64,000 nucleotides of DNA. It comes from Mucilaginibacter rubeus. Its GTDB lineage: Bacteria > Bacteroidota > Bacteroidia > Sphingobacteriales > Sphingobacteriaceae. Within the stretch, counting starts at the first letter, position 1. Every line of letters starts with the position of its first letter. The DNA is taken from NCBI RefSeq assembly GCF_014643835.1, contig NZ_BMKD01000004.1, positions 434,001 through 498,000 on the forward strand, in the 5' to 3' direction. A program made the position numbers and the translations under genes. Shown piece by piece: positions 61,573 through 64,000 of this stretch. The notes beneath the pieces are model-generated. The model was not told the origin of the DNA. It worked only from the letters and a program-made list of their open reading frames with translations, and did not search any database.

Positions 61573-62988
61573 TTATTTAGCTAAAGCAAAGTCCAATACC
61601 TCATCAGCAGGTGTTAGCGGGTTATCCTTTACCATAAAGTCTGGCATTACCGGGTGTTGATCATTAGTATTGCCGCTGGCCCTGATAAATTGCTTGGTTG
61701 AAGTAGTAAACGTAAATCCGGTATTGGGCAGTTTTAAAAAAATCAGCTCACCATAATCATTGGCCGGCTCGCCTGATGGTTCACCGATCAATGTAGCCAG
61801 CTTATAATCCTGAATGGTATTGGCCAGCATGTTGGCACTTGAAAAAGTATGCGGGCCAATCAGCACCAAAACGTTCCCTTTGAATAACAAATCATTAAAT
61901 GTTGGCCGGTCAGGCCTATCACCGCTATTTGATATAGTAGTACCATTAATGGCATTAAAATAATAAGCCATCTTTTGTGGCCCTTCTCCTTTTAACTTTT
62001 CATTAAGCTGATCTTTGTACTCCTGGCTTACTTTCCACTTTACACCTCCTGCCATCCGGAAAGGCTTATCGGTAATATAGCCTAATAACATTTCGGCTAA
62101 TGCCGAATTACCTCCCCCATTTTTTCGCAAATCGATGATCAGCACCTTGGCTTGTTTGTTTTTAATGGAAGTAAAGCACGAATCTAAAAACCGTTTAAAT
62201 ACAGCCGGTTCAGCTGTAAGTGTATTCAATGCTAAATAAGCTTTATCCGTATTCAAAAAATCAAATTGATGATCTGCAATTGGTTTAATCTTAGGCAGGT
62301 CTTTCGCTCTTGCAGCAATATTACTTCTGAAATCTGCCCATGAAACCGGGTTTACTACTGCACTATCTACATGGTTGTTGCGCAGGTAACGGATATGCCA
62401 TGGCCCGTTTACTCCATACAGATGCAAATACACGATGAGGTTACGACAGATATCAAGAGCTTTATATTGCGGCAGACCGCCCGCATAACCACCCAGCTTA
62501 CCCATCAATTTCTCTATAGTAATTCCATTGATGCTGATGATGGCATCGCCCGGCTTTAGTTTATCTTCCAAGGAAGCATCAAGTCTCACAATAAACCCTG
62601 TACCGTTAAACTCTCTTATCAGTACCGGAAATAAAAGATTTCCCCCAGCCTTCAATTCGTCAACTAACGATTCGGGATAGTTAAACACACTATGCCCTTC
62701 ATTCAATGCGCCTATCAGCCCTGCCATAATTGGCCACGCCTCTTTCGCTGTCATACCATCGTGCAGGCTGGCAAGCACCCTATCAGTGAGCCGCGAATAG
62801 GAAGCCTTACTTATGCTGTGATACATATCAGGATGCACGTCGGCAACCGTGGCAACCAGGTATTTTACATCTTCGGCTAACTGATGTTTTGAGTAGTGTT
62901 TTTCTGTAGCAAGAGTATCCTGTTTTTTTGCAGATAAGCCAACAACAGGCAACACCATTATTAGTAATAAGAGTAAAGGCAGCTTCAT
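61573..62988 (-). CDS. S41-family (C-terminal processing type) peptidase
   Basis: This 471-residue secreted protein has a signal peptide (MKLPLLLLLIMVLPVVGLSA), a helical N-terminal part and a degenerate PDZ-like region (KPGDAIISINGITIEKLM, ~155). The S41 core has LIIDLRKNGGGNSALAEML and LVLIGPHTFSSANMLANTI with the nucleophile Ser, then IGEPSGEPANDYGE. It cleaves exported or peptide substrates. I start at the ATG at 62988; an ATG at 62997 and a TTG at 63006 are also in frame. Confidence 0.9.
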   Translation of the reverse strand: MKLPLLLLLIMVLPVVGLSAKKQDTLATEKHYSKHQLAEDVKYLVATVADVHPDMYHSISKASYSRLTDRVLASLHDGMTAKEAWPIMAGLIGALNEGHSVFNYPESLVDELKAGGNLLFPVLIREFNGTGFIVRLDASLEDKLKPGDAIISINGITIEKLMGKLGGYAGGLPQYKALDICRNLIVYLHLYGVNGPWHIRYLRNNHVDSAVVNPVSWADFRSNIAARAKDLPKIKPIADHQFDFLNTDKAYLALNTLTAEPAVFKRFLDSCFTSIKNKQAKVLIIDLRKNGGGNSALAEMLLGYITDKPFRMAGGVKWKVSQEYKDQLNEKLKGEGPQKMAYYFNAINGTTISNSGDRPDRPTFNDLLFKGNVLVLIGPHTFSSANMLANTIQDYKLATLIGEPSGEPANDYGELIFLKLPNTGFTFTTSTKQFIRASGNTNDQHPVMPDFMVKDNPLTPADEVLDFALAK

Positions 62989-63158
62989 ATCAAACATGAT
63001 GCACAAAATAGCAAATTGGTTGCAAGCAGCTTCTTAATTGCTTGTAATTAGTTATTGGTCAGACGGCCGGCACTTATGGAATTTTTATTTTGTAATAAGT
63101 TTTTTACATTCAGATGATATAAATATATTAGCAGGAACACTAATTAATTCCTGAATAA

Positions 63159-64000
63159 TTGGCTCCCGCTGCTTACCGGCTCACCTTAACCTTGATTGTA
63201 CTTTTAAGTACCTGCAAGTTGTTTGCCCAAACCCTGGCCGATCCGGTTGATTCGTTACAAACACAGGTAGACGCCAATGGAATCTTAGCTTCCATATTCA
63301 GCGGCAAAAGCAGCAAACCTGCCGCAGCTACCGAACAGCTACGAAATCGTACCTATTGGTCGGTATTACCATCGGCAGCTTACAACCCAAGCGTGGGTTT
63401 TGCCGTTGGGGTTATCTCATCAGGAGGAAAATACTTTGGTGATCCTTCAACTACAACACTTTCGGTAATTAATGCCGGCTTTTACCTGTCAACAAGCGGG
63501 CTCTCTACTTTTGAGTTTAAACAAAACGCTTTTTCGGCTCAAAACAAGTGGAACCTGCAGGGCACTGTACAAATAGGGAAAACCGTTGCCATGGACAACG
63601 GCCTCGGCACCGGCAGGCGCAGTTTTGGTGAAGGCAGCTTTTTCATGAACAATACCCACTTTGAAAACAATCCGGATGCCTTCCCTATCCGTTATGTATA
63701 CATCAAAGCCAATGAGCGCATCTACCGTAAACTGGCACATCATATATATGTAGGTGCCGGGCTAAGCTTTAATTATTACAGCCATATAGATGATGACCGC
63801 AAGGATATCCCCATATCAAAAACTCATAACTACCGCTATAGTATCCGTAACGGCTTTCCTGTTAACTCGTACCAGGCTAATGGCTTGTTGTTCAATTTCC
63901 AGTTCAATAACCGCGACCAGCCTAACCGCCCGTTCAGGGGTATTTATGCCGATATAGTTTTTCGGAGCAACCAAACCTGGCTGGGAAGCAACCGCAATGC
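63159..64000 (+). CDS. BamA/TamA-like outer-membrane barrel protein, partial (C-terminus outside window)
   Basis: The plus strand is open from a TTG at 63159 to the window edge. It begins with an export signal (YRLTLTLIVLLSTCKLFAQ) and continues with barrel-like alternation: YWSVLPSAAYNPSVGFAVGV, FEFKQNAFSAQNKW, YVGAGLSFNYY, and NRDQPNRPFRGIYADIVF. The NxxxxPxRGxY motif is typical of Omp85/surface-antigen barrels. There is no POTRA domain before it, so it is the short barrel-only type. No ATG is available; the TTG at 63159 or another at 63192 must serve. A stop at 63156 excludes anything earlier. Confidence 0.72.
   Translation, partial: MAPAAYRLTLTLIVLLSTCKLFAQTLADPVDSLQTQVDANGILASIFSGKSSKPAAATEQLRNRTYWSVLPSAAYNPSVGFAVGVISSGGKYFGDPSTTTLSVINAGFYLSTSGLSTFEFKQNAFSAQNKWNLQGTVQIGKTVAMDNGLGTGRRSFGEGSFFMNNTHFENNPDAFPIRYVYIKANERIYRKLAHHIYVGAGLSFNYYSHIDDDRKDIPISKTHNYRYSIRNGFPVNSYQANGLLFNFQFNNRDQPNRPFRGIYADIVFRSNQTWLGSNRN

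Overview
The window reads as a chromosomal segment of a Bacteroidota species, most likely family Sphingobacteriaceae and close to Mucilaginibacter or Pedobacter. The reasons are a SusC/SusD pair, DUF5683, DUF5690 and DUF4397 proteins, a long SecA with a C-terminal zinc motif, tandem MacB/FtsX-type permeases without ATPases, promoters of the TTTG-N19-TAnnTTTG type, few Shine-Dalgarno sequences, and many word-like intergenic repeats. The genus is inferred from gene content only. I see no rRNA, tRNA, CRISPR array, prophage or IS element.

Left part (1-15400): an accessory locus that looks built for organophosphonate or phospho-headgroup use. It holds a partial alkaline-phosphatase-superfamily enzyme, a SusD/SusC uptake pair, a PhnZ-like HD oxygenase, an XRE-cupin regulator, an AraC regulator with an aldo/keto reductase, and a forward cluster of a PhnX-like HAD hydrolase, a DUF5690 membrane carrier, a FAD oxidoreductase of the phosphonate-associated type and a phosphocholine-specific phospholipase C. 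The promoters of susC and of the PhnX-like operon share a 45-bp ungapped block (37/45 identical, the last 15 bases identical). This ties outer-membrane uptake to intracellular C-P chemistry and is the strongest candidate here for an undescribed system.

Middle part (15400-25100): a MarR-GNAT fusion, an unrecognised secreted protein, and an oxidative-repair module. That module is a msrB-msrA lipoprotein operon divergent from an ECF sigma factor and a zinc anti-sigma factor. Both directions carry the same promoter, CCTGTAAGGTT-N13-CGACTAA, so the sigma factor probably controls itself and msrBA. Next come an HxlR regulator with a divergent SDR, a DUF4397 lipoprotein, a SpsF-like nucleotidyltransferase and an Ldh-family dehydrogenase.

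Housekeeping block (25100-39700, minus strand): three tandem signal peptidases I, dapB, a DUF5683 protein, parB and parA; then an FMN reductase, a hypothetical protein, an M20 amidohydrolase, a SPOR protein and secA.

Permease array (40080-52975, minus strand): five consecutive two-module MacB/FtsX-like permeases. The first in transcription order carries an extra FecR-like N-terminus. The last is broken by one in-frame TGA where two paralogs have Trp. A palindrome and a TGGCAC element lie upstream.

Right part (53000-64000): an M1 aminopeptidase, pyrH, nagA, the translation operon rplM-rpsI-rpsB-tsf with a textbook Bacteroidota promoter, an S41 peptidase and a partial BamA-like outer-membrane barrel protein. 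REP-like inverted repeats and phrase-like low-complexity repeats fill most spacers from about 11 kb onward.
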